Positions 11,242 to 22,602 of a stretch of DNA of 64,000 bases are shown here, one piece after another; the stretch's first letter is position 1, and each line of letters begins with the position of its first letter. Origin of the DNA: Aureobasidium sp. EXF-3400 (lineage: Eukaryota; Ascomycota; Dothideomycetes; Dothideales; Saccotheciaceae); NCBI GenBank assembly GCA_024195585.1, contig SWBL01000242.1, positions 17,247 to 81,246 of the forward strand. The letters are read 5' to 3'. The notes beneath the pieces are model-generated. The model ran no database searches, had not been told where the DNA came from, and saw nothing but the letters and a program-made list of their open reading frames with translations. The position numbers were made by a program, and so were the translations under genes.

Positions 11242-14200
11242 ATGCCCAAACCGTTGTCCTATCCGCTTCGCTCTAGCGAGCTGATTAGCTCACATTGGAG
11301 CATATTCGACGAAGACATTGGCAATGGACGCCCAGGACGTGGAAGGAATGTGCTTGCAGAGCGCTTACGCGACGAAGTCTTGGAGACGATCCAGGAAAAT
11401 ATGCTAAGCGACCTCGACGAGCAAGACATTGATACAAATATTCATGTGTTTCGATTGTCAAGCAGCACTCCTAGCAAACCGCCATCGACTCGTGGAATGT
11501 CGGCATCGGCAACCGGCGGCCACATCCCATCGTCTCCTCCAGTGACATCTGACGCCCGCGTCGAGGAGCCAATTAGAGGTAGGTTTTCACACGACAAGAC
11601 AATTGCCGACTTTGAAATAACAAGCCCCGGCAGAAACCATCGAGTTCACGCCAGAGACGTCACAGTCGCCAGACGTGTCGCCCACTTTCCGCTTCTCTAA
11701 GCTTGTCCCTTCTAGGCACCCACTCCGTGCACCCAGTCATGCCGAGCCCGCTGAAGAAGAGTCTGACAACGACGAACTCATCATAGAAGATTCAGTCGAC
11801 GAAGACTCCAGTAACGTCGATTCTAGTGACAGCGAGGAACATTCTAGCGAAGACGAGTCTAGTGAAGAAGCATCCAGTGAAAGTGAAGGAGATCTTGTCG
11901 CAGGCGACGGTAAGCAATCTTGGGCTATGAATCTACCTAGTTAGATACTAACCACACGTGACAGAACTGCCATCTTGGATCAACCGATCGCCTTCCATCG
12001 AGCTATCCTTGTCATCTAAAGCCAAGCAATCTGCACCACACGAGCCATCTCTCTCTCCCAAGACAGAACCATCCTCTTCCCCGGAGCCACCTTCATCCAT
12101 AGAGAATTCTTCCGATCCTGCTGCTATGGTCCCGCCTTCTGATGCTTCTTCCGTGGAGCCATCCTCTCCGGCTCCTTTCAACTACGCAGAACATGAAGTG
12201 CTTGGGGACGAAGACGATGTCAAGATTTACTCGATGTGTCTGGAAAAGTACCTTGACGAAATGGACGACGATCACGAGGCATTAACAGAGGTATGGCTCG
12301 CGAAAGCCAGAATATACCAGCGCCCGACCCTTTTCCCACGTGCCCAAAACAAGTTTCCAACAAGGAATCGAGCAGCAAACAAGCCAAGGACAGATCCATT
12401 CGCGAACATCAAACATTCGAAAAATGCCCGAACGATCACTCTTACCGGGAAGGCCTTCTCTCAACTCAAACCTAGAGGCGAAACAATCACAAGCTCAGGT
12501 CGCATCTCATCGACAAACGCAGTCTCGACTGAAGTTCCAAACTACACGCATTACACGAGAATCAGTGGCAACGTTCTAGGAACAAACACTCGACAATTGC
12601 AAGTCTGGCCATACTTCGGAGAGGACGTTGACGATGACGGAACCATACGTGAGAGATTTGATGTTATTGTAGAGGATCGTCCCCGTAAGGTCCTCATCTC
12701 GCAGCAAGTCAGTACTTACGGCCCTTACTTCGAGGCCTTTCTCGAAGAGATTGATTGCCCTATGGATACGATCCTGAAATATCTACTCGAGGCATCAGAA
12801 GGACCCGATGGCTTGTTGTCCAGATTAACAAGCTTTGCATATGATACCAAATTCGCACGAACTATCATACGCGCAAAAGACAAATACTGTAAAGACGACT
12901 TTGATCGAACAAGCCAAAGATGGGTTTCGGTAGCATCAAGTCTGCCAGAGATCGATGATGAGACTTTATGGAAAGCTGCTGTAGTCTGCCACACATTCTG
13001 GATCCGCACAAACTTCAGCCCCTGGCAGATTGCACGGAAATACGCAAGATTCCCGGACAACAACAAAGTCGAAGGTCTTGTCACCTTCGACACAGCAAAG
13101 AACTACGCCAGTGTGGCCTGTAGCATCTGTCAGCTCCACGATTGTCCTTTTCATGGCACCATCCTCGAAAGGCCGGATGCTAAAGATATGAGTGATGAGG
13201 AAGACGATGCCAACTCTGTTGATGCCTTGGATGTTGACTATCCACCTAGAGTCAACTTCAAAGAACTTGCTACAGCTCCCCTAGAGAGGGAACCACCAGG
13301 AACCTCTACTGCGCAACCTAAGAAATCTCTTAATTGGTGGATGAATGAGGCCAACAGCGTGACATGGGACCACAGTCAACGTGGTCCCTTCTTCCCTTGC
13401 AGCCATCCTGGATCATCGTGCGAGGATGCGCGTTGTACGTGCTTCGAAGCAAGAGTCTGTTGCGAGAAGACTTGCGGGTGCTCTAGGAACTGTAGCCGAC
13501 GCTTCCAAGGATGCTCTTGCGCTAGACGCACAAGATGCTGTGCCCAGGATGAATCCTGCGAATGTTTCAGGATGAATCGAGAGTGCGATCCAGATCTCTG
13601 CGATTCATGCGAGGCTCATGTCATCTTAAATCCAGTTAACAGGTCCAACGACGAGTACCTTGATCGAAGATGCCGCAATGTCGCTATCCAACGCGGCGTG
13701 CCAAAGCGAACACTTCTAGGCCGCAGTCTCGTTCATGGTTTCGGTCTGTACGCTGGAGAGCCCATTGCAAAAGGCGAATTCATTGGCGAGTATCAAGGAG
13801 AAATCATCACCAGAGACGAGACCGAGCGACGGGGTGCTATTTACGACTTCCAGAAGTTGAGTTACATCTTCGATCTGAACAGAGGTAAGAAGGCTGCAGT
13901 TTCCCTACAGTGCTTGGCTAACAGCAGACATCCGAACAGATCAGACAATCGACTCTCAACGTATGGGCAACAAGATCCGCTTCATCAACCATGCTGCAAA
14001 GTCCAACCTCCGGAACATTTATCCCAAGATTATGCTTTGCAACTTGGCTCACCGGATTGGCATGTTTGCCCACAGAGATATCAAAGTTGGCGAAGAGTTA
14101 TTCTTCGATTATGGTGGAAGCTACCATGAGAAACTGTACGGCGAGGAAGAGCAAGCTCGTAAGGACAAGAACAAAGGGAAGGGCAAAGCTGCGGTGACAC

Positions 14201-14685
14201 ATATTCGACCATCGAGAAAGAGTTACCAGCCACAGTCAGAGGTTGTAGTAGCTTTGCCACGAAAAGAGCCAAAAGACATCTTTGAAGTCGAGTCAGATGA
14301 TGGCAGCGATGAAAGCGAGGACGAACGTCCTACCAAGCGCAGGAGACGGTCGAGAATACCATCGCCGAGGAGATCAAGACCTTCACCACCCAAGAAGCAG
14401 ACAACTGAGTCGAGCGCGAAATCCTCTGCTAGAAAGACTGAGGATCGATCGCGTGTGCGTAGAAGCGACACAGCTTCCACAGTCGGAAGCAAGGCGCCAA
14501 GCTTGAAGGCCGCCATCAAATCTGCTCCCCGGTCCAGAACACTAAGCCGTAGACCCCGGGTTGTGGTAGATGAATCTGAGGACGACTCGGAAGATGATTC
14601 AGATGGAGAATCGGATGATGAGATGGAAGTGCCGAGACGCAGCAGTCGACCGCGCATGGTATCTAGAAAGCTCAGAGATGAGTGA
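11242..14685 (+). CDS. kmt6: EZH2/KMT6-type histone H3K27 methyltransferase
   Basis: Exons 11242-11578, 11634-11909, 11965-13884 and 13940-14685 (three 55-nt introns) give about 1,092 aa. The order is an acidic Ser/Glu-rich N-terminal third, a central region, a cysteine-rich CXC/pre-SET block (about residues 680-757), a SET domain (about 783-905), and a basic, acidic-patch-rich tail. SET signatures include LVHGFGLYAGEPI, GEFIGEYQGEIITRDE, the cofactor and pseudoknot motif RFINHAA, and EELFFDYGG. CXC followed directly by SET with no post-SET cysteines is the EZH2 arrangement, so the likely role is the catalytic subunit of a PRC2-like complex writing H3K27me3 in nuclear facultative heterochromatin. 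The long tail with repeated RRSR and DDSEDDSDGES runs is unusual against animal EZH2 and may be species specific. Partners EED and SUZ12 are not in this window. Confidence 0.88.
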
Positions 14686-14749
14686 GCACTTCACGGCGCG
14701 CTCTGGGAAGCGGCAAGTCGTGCGGTTCCAATGTAGCAATATTAGTTAT

Positions 14750-15650
14750 ATATTCGTTCGTTCCTCGCAATTTTGAACCTTAACATACTGTGGGTATGCA
14801 TCGGCTTGATAGTTGAGAATCGCGTTGAAGAGCAAGACAGCATCCATTGGGAAGAAAGACGATTCTATCATAGGAACGATCCAGTAAATGGATTCTCTAC
14901 TTGTCTAACCAAACATGAACATACATATAGGTATGAACAGTGATCCCACAATTGCTGGAGGCAAGCGATTCGTGGGTGCGATATCTCCTTGGCCATTGAA
15001 TTTCTTCTCCTGGACAAGGTGCATCTAGATACATTAAGGAACCATAATGGTCAGTGCCCAATCATGATATAAAGGTATACGAGGCCATGTTCTCCGAAGT
15101 TGAGATGGTATATGCTCCTGAAGACAATAGGGAAGGCTTCAAACCATGTGAAGAGAAGCACATAGAACAGACCAAGGTACGCATTTGTGAATAGAAGAAT
15201 AGGCTCAGTAAATCACAGCTGAAAAGGCCTATAGAAGCTGGCTGAAGCCACATCTCGGAAACGGATGCTCTCGGCCATCAAATCTGCTTCGCTTTCCAGA
15301 CGTGTGTTACTAGTCAACTTTCGGAGGCGTTTCGCCCGCCTGAAGAGTATCGTGTTTGCACTTGTCTCGGGCAAAGTAAAGATGAGGACAACGAGGCAGA
15401 ATCCAGAAAGCCATATCAGTTCCTAGATGGTCCATGTCCAGGTCTCATGTTGTGCTGCGAAATCACCGACTAACGGTTCAAGTACAGGGCTGCAGACGGC
15501 GGAAACACCCCAGCCACCGATGGCATATGCCACCTTCCTCCTCGACCAAAGATCTGCTAGCGACGTCCAAGCTTTGCATGTTGACATCTAGTGCTGTGCG
15601 ATTGAATGGATCAGAAAACTGGCCAACCGTAGCATTGCTCTGATTGACGT
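14750..15650 (-). pseudogene. MFS (DHA1-type) transporter relic, C-terminal portion
   Basis: Reading the minus strand, successive segments match the second half of fungal drug:H+ antiporter-1 transporters: RRKVAYAIGGWGVSAVCSP, WLSGFCLVVLIFTLPETSAN, ILFRRAKRLRKLT, FTWFEAFPIVF, RLPPAIVGSLFIPICMF and ESIYWIVPMI. The frame is broken by TAG at 15423-15425 where Trp is expected, TGA at 15213-15215, a frameshift near 15045, and TAG at 14905-14907 where Trp is expected. The first half is missing; upstream sequence becomes unreadable near 15650. TGG-to-TAG changes are G-to-A transitions, as RIP would produce. It lies just downstream of a decayed Zn2Cys6 regulator on the same strand, suggesting a lost regulator-transporter pair. 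Confidence 0.8.
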
Positions 15651-15839
15651 TCAGATCAGAAGAGGAGACTGCATCTGTGCCAAGAGCGCAATTGAGTGGG
15701 TAAGCTCAGAGTGGGAAGTATGCAAGCTATATGTAGATGTCAATGTAGAGTTGCTGCTTGTTGTGAATTTAAAAGAAGCATTCTGAGCAGTCAGGCTGAC
15801 AGTGTCTGTACATGTGTCATCAAGAGTTCAGAGGATGGT

Positions 15840-18800
15840 AGATCAGAAGCGAGCATTTGGTCTGTACTCGTCAGTGGGAGTTGTGGCTTGTTGCAACTTG
15901 GAGTTCGAGCTTACCAGCATAAGTCTGGTAGATGTGACGGTCATCCAATCGAATGGCCGAGAGACGTCTGCATATTGCAAGTATCGTGACTGCAATCGGG
16001 CGCGGAAGTCGTTAACCATCTTGATCTTTTTAGCGACAACCATGTCTAACTCGGGGTCATCTTCTTCGCCCGAGGTGTTGACTTTTGCAACCAAGCACAT
16101 AATCTCAAAATCAACGAGGGGTAAAGTCATGTCAGTGAATCCTGGCCGAGAGGGCGGAGCCTCTGTAGCTTCGGGGTCGAGATCAATATCGTTGACGTTT
16201 AGCGGCAGTGTGTCTTTATTCAACCTGTTAGGGAAAGATGGCCTGAAGCATTGGTATACGAATAGCTATCTGAAGCGTGGAAGAGGAGGGAGACGACGCG
16301 CGAGATGGGTAGCTGATCTCGGCCGAGAACCGACGATGACTGCGAACTCATCAAAAAGTAGCTCCTCCGTATACCATCGAAGCAACACGATAAACATGGG
16401 GACTTGTATTACATGATTTCTTCTTTCCATAGCCCCACGCAAGCCAGATCACCATGCATGCAGTCTTCAATCGCCTCCTCACATGTCGTTTACCATTTAG
16501 GAGTAGGTCTCCACAGGATACGCTTGTCTCCAGGACGTCTTTTCGGCAGAACAAAACTTGGGTGTCTCTGCAGGGACGACTCTGGCTCAGATGGATTCTC
16601 CTAGGCCTTTCCTTCTCTTATCTGCTTCCCCGCAGGCGCTAAGACAGCAGAATCGTCTCCTGATTTAGGCGCTCGATCGCCTTGTCTTTCTGCTGACACT
16701 CCCTCTCCGATTCTTTAATTCTACGTTGAAGCTCTTCATTTTTCTTCTCCAATCTGAGTTACTCGTTGGCGAAATCGATACTGGGTTTACGAACTTGAAT
16801 ATTCATCTCTTTCTTGTCATACTTCTGCTTTCTGGTCTGTTCAACGTTAGTGGTTTTGCTATGATGAGCACAGGAAAGATTAACCTACCAGCTGCTTAAC
16901 TTGTGCTTAGAGAATTTGGACAGTTGGGCCGCTCTCGCTTGGACCACTCTTATGCATTTGGCCCTGTTCGAGTCTTGCAAGTTTGTGGCGGACGTCTCCC
17001 ATGTCTGTAAAGAGTATTTCCAGCGGAGTTTTTGCAACAATCTGGCCGTCATATGGAGACCATTCAATCGGGTCATCATATCGAGGCCTTTTAGCCTGTC
17101 TGAAACTATGGTCGCCGGAGTCATAGTGATCGTTGGCTCCGTCAATTTGTGGAAACGACTGCTCTAGGAAACGATTCAAGTCAACATTCTGGACGCTCGA
17201 CAGGTCGACCACGGCATGGCCTGCCCGGCTGTCAGAAGACAGGTTGAAATGATCTTTACGCCGAGGAGGTGGGTCCTCAATGGAGTTGCGACGGCTTGGG
17301 TTTCTGTTGATCGAGTTAACGACGTCATCATCGTCGTTGCCGAGTTCATCGGCATCCTTGGAAATGGGATTGAATAGCATACTCGCGCTGGCGATGGGGG
17401 CCTTATGGACAGCAGTCGTCTGAGGCTGGGTCCTGCCCAAGGTATGGGCTCCGGAGTTCTGAGTGTTGAGACCAGTCATGGCGGTGAGGAGGCTGGCGTT
17501 GTCGCGCAGTATACACAAGCGAAACTGAATTGAAGAGGTACTGAGCCTCGATAGTGGATCGGAGTCCATACTCTTCTGCGCTACGCGAGTCCATCACAAA
17601 CGCTTTCAGAGCTGTATCTCGAGTGGCGAGAGATTGGATCGTCGCGATTCTACAGCAATATTCAGGAGCTGTGCAATGCGCACAACAAGTCCAGTCAGCG
17701 TTCACAACGTGTCATGGTTAGCATGGCGCCGAAGGCAGAGCTACTAGAATTGAGATCAGCGATGGCAAATTTACTGGAGGGCTAGCAAGCCATATTACAA
17801 GGTACATAACAAGAGGTTGAAGCGTTTGCAGATCTCGACAAGCCATGACATCCGCTTTCGCCAAGGCATGCAACACGCCTGTCTCAAACCTCTTGAGGAG
17901 ATCGTCTTTAGACGAGGCAAATATAAGCTGCACGGCTCATGAACCCATCGAATTGATAGCAGCAAAGTAGATGCTAAGCATCAGGGCTTCCATACCGGGA
18001 GAGACACAATCGAGATCTCCAATGCCAGCCAGAAATCTTGGCGAGAATGATGGGGGTGTAAGAGGCGAGTCACGGGCTACACTCGGACGGTATAGATGTG
18101 CCAATAGTTGAGTATGTCCGCCTGGGAAGGATGCAGTTCTTTCAAATGTGCCGTCCAGAGCGAGCATCCTAGTAGAACAGAGTGGCGAGCACCCGACTAA
18201 TCGAGTGCAGATGGAGAAGTGGTAGGCGCGACTGATGCCTTATGAACTGCTGATGCGGATTCGTCTACCGCTTCATTGACTTCGATGGACTGCTCAAATG
18301 TCAATGACGCGCCCTTGGAACCTATGTGCGATCTACATACGTCTTTTGAGAATGATGACCGAATCGGTCACCCAGAAGAGCAGCCCCAGCCTTGTGAGCC
18401 CTGTTACCTAGAGATGGCTCCAAATTCGGCATGCTTTCACGACTGCCTGATCAAGAAGGGCCGGCAGGATTGCTATGCTGCGAAGAATCATGACATCTGC
18501 TATTGCTTGATGCGATGGATGCGGACGCATGTGTCTCTGCACAGCTGCTCGGGTCCAGCTGCTAGTCCTGTTGCGAGATATGGATCCGAGCGCTCTGAGT
18601 ACTCTCTCGCCGCTGGACACGAGTCTCCATCTTGGCATACCCTTTCTACCCTTTCCTGATGATGCGACGGAATTGATACAAGGAATTTGACCTTTGGCGC
18701 AACTGCTACAGCCGTTGTTATCACGATCGCACTTGAGCTTTCGGCGCCGGCAGGAGTTGCAGGATCCGGTCGCTCTGTCGGTTGCAGATAGCGCCTGCGA

Positions 18801-18848
18801 TGGAGCTGTCGATGTTCCCGACGACATGTCCACCGGGATCTGTTGCAA
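15840..18848 (-). pseudogene. Zn2Cys6 fungal transcription factor, decayed and split
   Basis: The minus strand starts with a Gal4-type zinc cluster (SCNSCRRRKLKCDRDNNGCS, then CxxC and a final Cys, spacing C-2-C-6-C-6-C-2-C-6-C) near 18770. Further pieces of the middle homology region follow in order: LHPSQADILNYWHIY (about 18130), GMEALMLSIYFAAINSMGS ending in TGA (about 17940), then ALAKADVMACRDLQTLQPLV, DSRSAEEYGLRSTIEAQ (about 17560), and after about 1.3 kb of unrelated sequence TLPLNVNDIDLDPEA and SRYLQYADVSRPFDWMTVT (16220-15900). Several frame changes and stops separate the pieces, and the C-terminal part is missing. It would have been a nuclear regulator. The intact order with broken frames indicates decay in place. 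Confidence 0.75.
16639..17479 (-). pseudogene. Coiled-coil protein relic lying inside the transcription-factor relic
   Basis: From an ATG at 17477-17479 (CACCGCCATG context) a frame of about 190 codons runs to an in-frame TAA near 16911, continues past it, crosses an intron-like gap (GTAGGT to AAAG, about 16820-16878) and resumes into a second TAA near 16763 and a terminal TAG at 16639-16641. Both internal stops read as CAA-to-TAA changes in plausible context (ANE-stop-LRLEKKNEELQ). The protein has a nuclear-type KRPRYDD patch, a short KLARLEQGQMHKS helix, and a strongly charged coiled coil (EKKNEELQRRIKESEREC). I do not recognise the family. Its position between two parts of the Zn2Cys6 relic suggests insertion or rearrangement. 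Confidence 0.55.
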
Positions 18849-19328
18849 GGACTGAATGTTGCCGTCGCCATGTGGTGGAAGACATAGATTTGTTTACGAG
18901 AGCGATAGAGTCTATGTGTACTTACCGACCGGTGAGCATGGCATTTACTTCCGCAGCGATTGGATGCAGTGCCAGTCATGCGTGCGATATGAGTAGATGC
19001 TGTCAAGCCCTTGGCAAAAGGACCACACGGAGGGGAGTTCGTTTTTGGTCAGTTCGCTTCCCCAGCCAGACCCTCACCAAACGTCAACATCTTTTCCAAC
19101 GTTCGGTTGCGCGGCAATCATACGGTCAATTGGTACGTACAAGACATCAAATTGACGAGAAAACATTGCTGATTTGTCCACTGATGTTGTTATCCTCATG
19201 TACGCGCATTGTATCGCGATAAATCTGTGGAACTAGCTCGATCCGTATCGTGCCCAATGCCTCGTGATCCTTCTGGTTCATGCCCTCACCCACTTTCCCA
19301 TAACTCATACACAAGACGTCCTCTAAAG

Positions 19329-19865
19329 ATGTATCAACCACTTGCGCCTCCGATCGAGCAGTACCTCGAACGTGGTCAAAACTCCTATCTCGAGGATAGT
19401 CTGATTCGCATCTACTTCCTCCAACCTGTCACTTCGGTCGAGGCTGTATCGACATGCCAGCGCGCACACGACACTTGCGCCCGAGACATTCTTGGCTGTC
19501 CCGGCTCTGAGATCGAACCTCCAGATTTGTTTAAAATCTATGACGCAGAACGCAACACTTTCCACAGCTTGGAAGAGTGTTGGAAAGATTTCCTGATCTT
19601 CTTACAGTCCACTTATTCAGATCAGAACTACCCAGAAAGCCCAATCGAGTTTCCGTTAGGCTTTATTGTGCTTACGGCTGCTGACAGCCAGAGAGCCACG
19701 CTAGTGTGCTGTTTTGAGGAAAACGAACGATGGAATGTTGGCTCTTGCTTAATACCAATTGATGCAGAATTAGGGATGCAAGCTCAAGCTTTAAAATATT
19801 CGGAGGACGACTTTGCGAATTTCGCACGGCATTACGAGAACGATCTACCTCGTGAAAGCCCGTAG
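19329..19865 (+). CDS. Hypothetical protein, unknown family
   Basis: A single-exon frame of about 178 aa is taken from the ATG at 19329 (MYQPLAPPIEQYLERGQNSY). An in-frame ATG at 19209 would add 40 residues that look non-coding. The sequence is acidic with balanced composition, several Trp and Cys residues, and predicted alpha/beta character (FPLGFIVLTAADSQRATLVC). No signal peptide, membrane segment or motif was recognised. It converges on the UBE3D-like gene with only about 10 nt between the two stop codons, so the transcripts must overlap at their 3' ends. It could be a lineage-specific gene; the composition is protein-like. Confidence 0.5.
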   Translation: MYQPLAPPIEQYLERGQNSYLEDSLIRIYFLQPVTSVEAVSTCQRAHDTCARDILGCPGSEIEPPDLFKIYDAERNTFHSLEECWKDFLIFLQSTYSDQNYPESPIEFPLGFIVLTAADSQRATLVCCFEENERWNVGSCLIPIDAELGMQAQALKYSEDDFANFARHYENDLPRESP

Positions 19866-19875
19866 TTACTGTAAA

Positions 19876-21297
19876 TCATACTTCACTGCTGTCAGAGTTG
19901 TACAAGACGGGCAACACTGCCACCTGCCACCCCATCAAAACCTGCAAACTTTCCGGTAGCTTGGCATTCTCCTGCTGTAACACCGAATAGAACAATTCCT
20001 CCAAAGATGGTGACAAGGTTAGCGTCTCTATCAATAGATTGCCTGCTCGAAGCGTCTCGACATCTTGTCCGCCTTCTCTTGCCTTAAACAGGACCTTCAT
20101 GGCTTGCTTCGGTGCTGGGGACTCTAAAGATGAGTATGCCAGGTTGGTCGAGAACACCCAGATCTCGTGAGGGAGGGTTGGAAAGACAAATTTACGCACG
20201 CCTTGGGTGTCTATTGCCTGATGGAGGTAGCAGGAGAACCAATGAGCTGCGTCATAAGAACATATGGTGCTGTCCCGCTGGGATGATAGGGCAAGATATG
20301 GTTTCTGCAGGCGGATGCCTTCGGTCTGAGGGTCGCGATAACCCAGAACCGTATCACACTTCTTGCAATTGACCTGGTGGATGTTGTCGTTCTCGAATGA
20401 CCGGCACTGTAAGACTCGTTAGTTTCAGTCAAGCTAAACACGTAATGACAGCTGGAATGTGCCAATCTGATGTATCTAATCATGGCCAACGACTCTGAGC
20501 TAAGACTTCGATACGGAGGGGCAAGTCGACGTCAACACAATGAGCGACCCATCTAGCTAAGCCGAGGGTCTGCTCACCAGTTGAATGTCGGTCTTGATCT
20601 TGGGTTTTTGTATCGGAGCGGTATCCCATTGAAATGACACAAAGTTCACAGAACACTCCTTCTTGAAACCCGATGAAAGAAGGGGTGAATTGGACGGCGA
20701 CAGGGAGAAGAGAAATGCGTAACTTACCTCAACCATGCAATCGCCTTCGGACAGAAGGAAGCTCATCACGTCGACAAGACCAACCCCAGCCTGGGCTCTT
20801 AGCTTGTTACCAGCAGCATAACCTTTTGTAGCTGGTGCATCGTCGTGGTCATGATCATGATCAGGCTCGTCTGGTTTGTGGCAATGCCATAGATCCATCA
20901 TCTCGGCCCAAGCTTCAGACGGCAGATTCTTCCAGTCGCGGATCTTGTCGCTTGATACGAGCGCATTGCATTGTTTGCAATGCAGCCTCGTTTGCGAGTC
21001 GAGATAAGTTGCGGACCAGAGAGCAACGGGTTCTTCTTCGCCAAAGGAAGGCTCCGCTGGTATGCGATTTGCGCATTGCAACTCGCCCGTGTTTGGAAGC
21101 TGCAGATTTTGATGTCCATGACCAGACACTCTTGCCGGCAGTGTGATGCGATTGGTGCGACTATTGTGCTCGAGAACAAGTTCTGTGCGGTCGCTCGACA
21201 GTGATAGCGCAGTTGTGTCATTCCTAGGGGTGTCCAGTACCGTAGTGACGGTCAAGGTTTTGATGTTAGGAAGAAACTCGGCATAAAGGTTGGCCAT
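19876..21297 (-). CDS. UBE3D-like E2-binding protein (HECT-like E3 family)
   Basis: Exons on the minus strand are 21297-20728, 20661-20578 and 20406-19876, about 394 aa from the internal Met in STMANLYAEFLPNIKTL. Introns of 66 and 171 nt have GTAAGT/AAG and GTGAGC/CAG borders. Family features are the N-terminal LYAEFLPNIKTLTV, a first zinc-type pair LHCKQCNALVS with the downstream LPSEAWAEMMDLWHCHKPD, the LLSEGDCMVE segment, and a second cysteine group VNCKKCDTVLGYRD. These are hallmarks of the UBE3D/Ipa1 group, which binds ubiquitin E2 enzymes and in yeast is linked to mRNA 3'-end processing. A His/Asp run (DEPDHDHDHDD) is locally unusual. No stop codon separates it from the upstream Rogdi frame, so it may be expressed as a fusion. 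Confidence 0.82.
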
Positions 21298-22335
21298 GGT
21301 GGATGTGATGGACTTAATGTCGTCTCCTTGGTGTGTCCTGGTCATAACAACGTCCAGAGCCCTTCTTCCCAGCTCGACGGTATGCTCCAAGGCGGCCAAC
21401 TTTGCCATGGCACTAATCAAGCTTGGATCCTGGCTTTCGACTCTGACCTTCTCTTTGACTCTGACTTGGGTGCCGCGATATGTAAAGACGTCTTCGGCTT
21501 CGTCGTGGGCAGGAGGTCGTGGACCAGCACCTAGGGCATGAGCAAGTCTGTCGCGAAGGCCGAAGCCAGTGAACGAGGGACCACTTCCACCCGAGGGTGT
21601 TGAGGGTCCAGTGCTAGAAGCGGGCTCGAGGGTGCGGACGTGGAGAAGCAGAGCAGCGTCTGAAATGCTGAGGTGGAAGGAGAGGTTCGGCGGGGGTGGA
21701 GGGTCAAAGATCTGAGAATCGTATTAGCTCAAGCGACGTGTAGAGTCAGAGATGTCAATGACCTTGTCGTCGAGGGGCTCGGATGCCCACGTCTTGTCGG
21801 CGTCTTGTGCAGCAGGATCAGCTTTGAGGACAGCTTTGGCGTCGCGGATATTCTCGTGCAGCAAAGTCAATTGGCCCGAGATGAAATTTGCGTCGCGCTT
21901 GTCGCCAGTCCATGTAGTGGCATCAACAACGTCCAAGCTCGAGTTGATCAAAGTTCTGACTTCGGCGATTTGTTTTAATCTCAGAGCAGGGGCCGAGGGC
22001 GAAGTGGAGATGGAGAGCTTGTAGCTCGTCTGGCCGCGCGGAGGTGCTAAGGAAGCGAGACGTAGCTGGACGTCGCCTTTGGTGATGTTGGAGCCATTGC
22101 GAGTGATGAAGCCCTTGACGGCCTCGCTCCGGTGCGAAGAAACAACCAAGGTGCTGCCTTGGTCTCGTGGTGCCAACAGGGCGCTACAGTCTTCGAGGCC
22201 GGATTTCAAGCTCGACAGGGTTTCTTGGAAAGCGTCAAGCAGCCATGACAGCTCACGTTGTCGCGTTTCGTCTGCTCGACGAGCGAGGCTTCGCGTCGAG
22301 GTGTCTGCCAACGGTGGCCATAGTATTGTTGACAT
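21298..22335 (-). CDS. Rogdi / RAVE subunit 2 (Rav2-like) leucine-zipper protein
   Basis: Exons 22335-21763 and 21711-21298 (51-nt intron with a weak GTCATT donor and CTCAG acceptor) give about 329 aa. Recognisable family blocks, in order, are MSTILWPPLAD, ELSWLLDAFQETLSSLKSGL, CSALLAPRDQGSTLVVSS, DVQLRLASLAPPRG, INSSLDVVDATTWTGD, NFISGQLTLLHENI, FDPPPPPNLSFHLSI, VKEKVRVESQDPSL and MAKLAALEHTVELGRRALDV. Rogdi proteins pair with Rav1-type partners in the RAVE complex that reassembles V-ATPase on acidic organelles. The frame does not stop: after LDVVMTRTHQGDDIKSITST it runs directly into the Met of the UBE3D-like protein. The 3' boundary given is therefore the start of that domain, not a stop codon. 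Confidence 0.85.
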
Positions 22336-22602
22336 GATGGCTCTCACAATATCGTCGCCCTCATCGCTGGTCGAGCTTCGGCATGCGCCCCAGAATCACG
22401 TGCGATCGAGCTTCCAAGCAAGCCCCGACTCATCAAGGTGCTCCAGCACGAACCGACCAACTTTGACTTTAGACTTTTATCTACTTCGTGGCCATCTGTC
22501 TTGCCGCAAGTGATAAGCTCTGAGCAACAAACTTTTTCAACATATTGAATTCTATGCCTTGTCTTAACTGGGAATGGGAACATCTCAATCATCAAAACAT
22601 GC

